Shown piece after piece: positions 5,518 through 5,647 of a DNA stretch of 5,647 bases. The translations under genes and the position numbers were made by a program. Source of the DNA: Chitinophagaceae bacterium (GTDB lineage: Bacteria > Bacteroidota > Bacteroidia > Chitinophagales > Chitinophagaceae). The DNA lies in NCBI GenBank assembly GCA_003132765.1, contig PKYU01000412.1:3315-8961 (forward strand), read 5' to 3'. The notes beneath the pieces are model-generated. The model was given only the letters and a program-made list of their open reading frames with translations. It made no database searches and was not told the origin of the DNA. The first letter of the stretch is position 1, and the number at the start of each line of letters is the position of its first letter.

Positions 5518-5647
5518 ATGTCTAAAGCAATATATGTAGCCTCTTCTGAATCCGATAGCGGAAAAGCCGTTATTACTCTTGGGCTGATGAACATCCTGGT
5601 AGGAAGAATTAAGAAGATCGCCTACTTTAAACCCGTTATCAGGGAAA
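5518..5647 (+). CDS. pta: Phosphate acetyltransferase, N-terminal fragment (runs off right edge)
   Basis: ATG 5518 opens a frame with no stop to the window end, giving 43 residues: MSKAIYVASSESDSGKAVIT, then LGLMNILVGRIKKIAYFKPV and IRE. The pattern of a beta strand, a P-loop-like SxxxSGK, an ITLGLM helix and then VxYFKPV is that of the N-terminal domain of long bacterial phosphate acetyltransferases, related to dethiobiotin synthetase-type P-loop domains. Pta moves the acetyl group between acetyl-CoA and acetyl phosphate in the cytoplasm and usually works with acetate kinase, whose gene may follow outside the window (inference). In this copy the residue after K16 is A17, where P-loops normally have Ser or Thr. 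A weak AAGGA (5499-5503) lies 14 bases before the start, further than ideal. The catalytic C-terminal acetyltransferase domain is not in the window, so the call rests on the N-terminus alone. Confidence 0.82.
   Translation, partial: MSKAIYVASSESDSGKAVITLGLMNILVGRIKKIAYFKPVIRE

Overview
The window looks like the chromosome of a Bacteroidota bacterium, probably near Chitinophagaceae. This rests on AT-rich sequence, A-rich leaders with almost no Shine-Dalgarno sequences, -33/-7 type promoter candidates, and typical protein families: a PorT-like outer-membrane beta-barrel, small signal-peptide proteins with glycine-rich membrane segments, a Bacteroidota-type helix-turn-helix regulator, and a Pta with an N-terminal P-loop-like domain. 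The assignment comes from recognising families by eye, not from a search.

Left part (1-2511): four neighbouring genes each carry a lesion that breaks the reading frame. A minus-strand regulator (482 to beyond the left edge) has an in-frame TAA at codon 12. A small membrane protein (822-1325) has an in-frame TAG at codon 60. An outer-membrane beta-barrel protein (1463-2111) is frameshifted near 1752-1762. A small cysteine-rich lipoprotein (2210-2511) is frameshifted near 2347-2355. In each case the family-like sequence continues after the lesion, so these look like young pseudogenes or sequence errors rather than short genes. The regulator and the 822 gene diverge from a 339-bp intergenic region holding a 17-bp palindrome and a promoter candidate. 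Two hairpins ending in seven T's close the beta-barrel gene.

Right part (2554-5647): four intact plus-strand genes. They are a 149-aa two-segment membrane protein of unknown function, a 262-aa secreted protein of unknown function, a 461-aa membrane-anchored serine hydrolase of the class C beta-lactamase superfamily with its own promoter candidate, and the first 43 codons of phosphate acetyltransferase (pta), which runs off the right edge.

Apart from the regulator and Pta, nearly everything is predicted to be exported or in the envelope. The genes do not form an obvious pathway. I see no tRNA, rRNA, CRISPR array, insertion sequence or recognisable defence system. The most notable signal is the run of single lesions in four adjacent genes next to an intact stretch.
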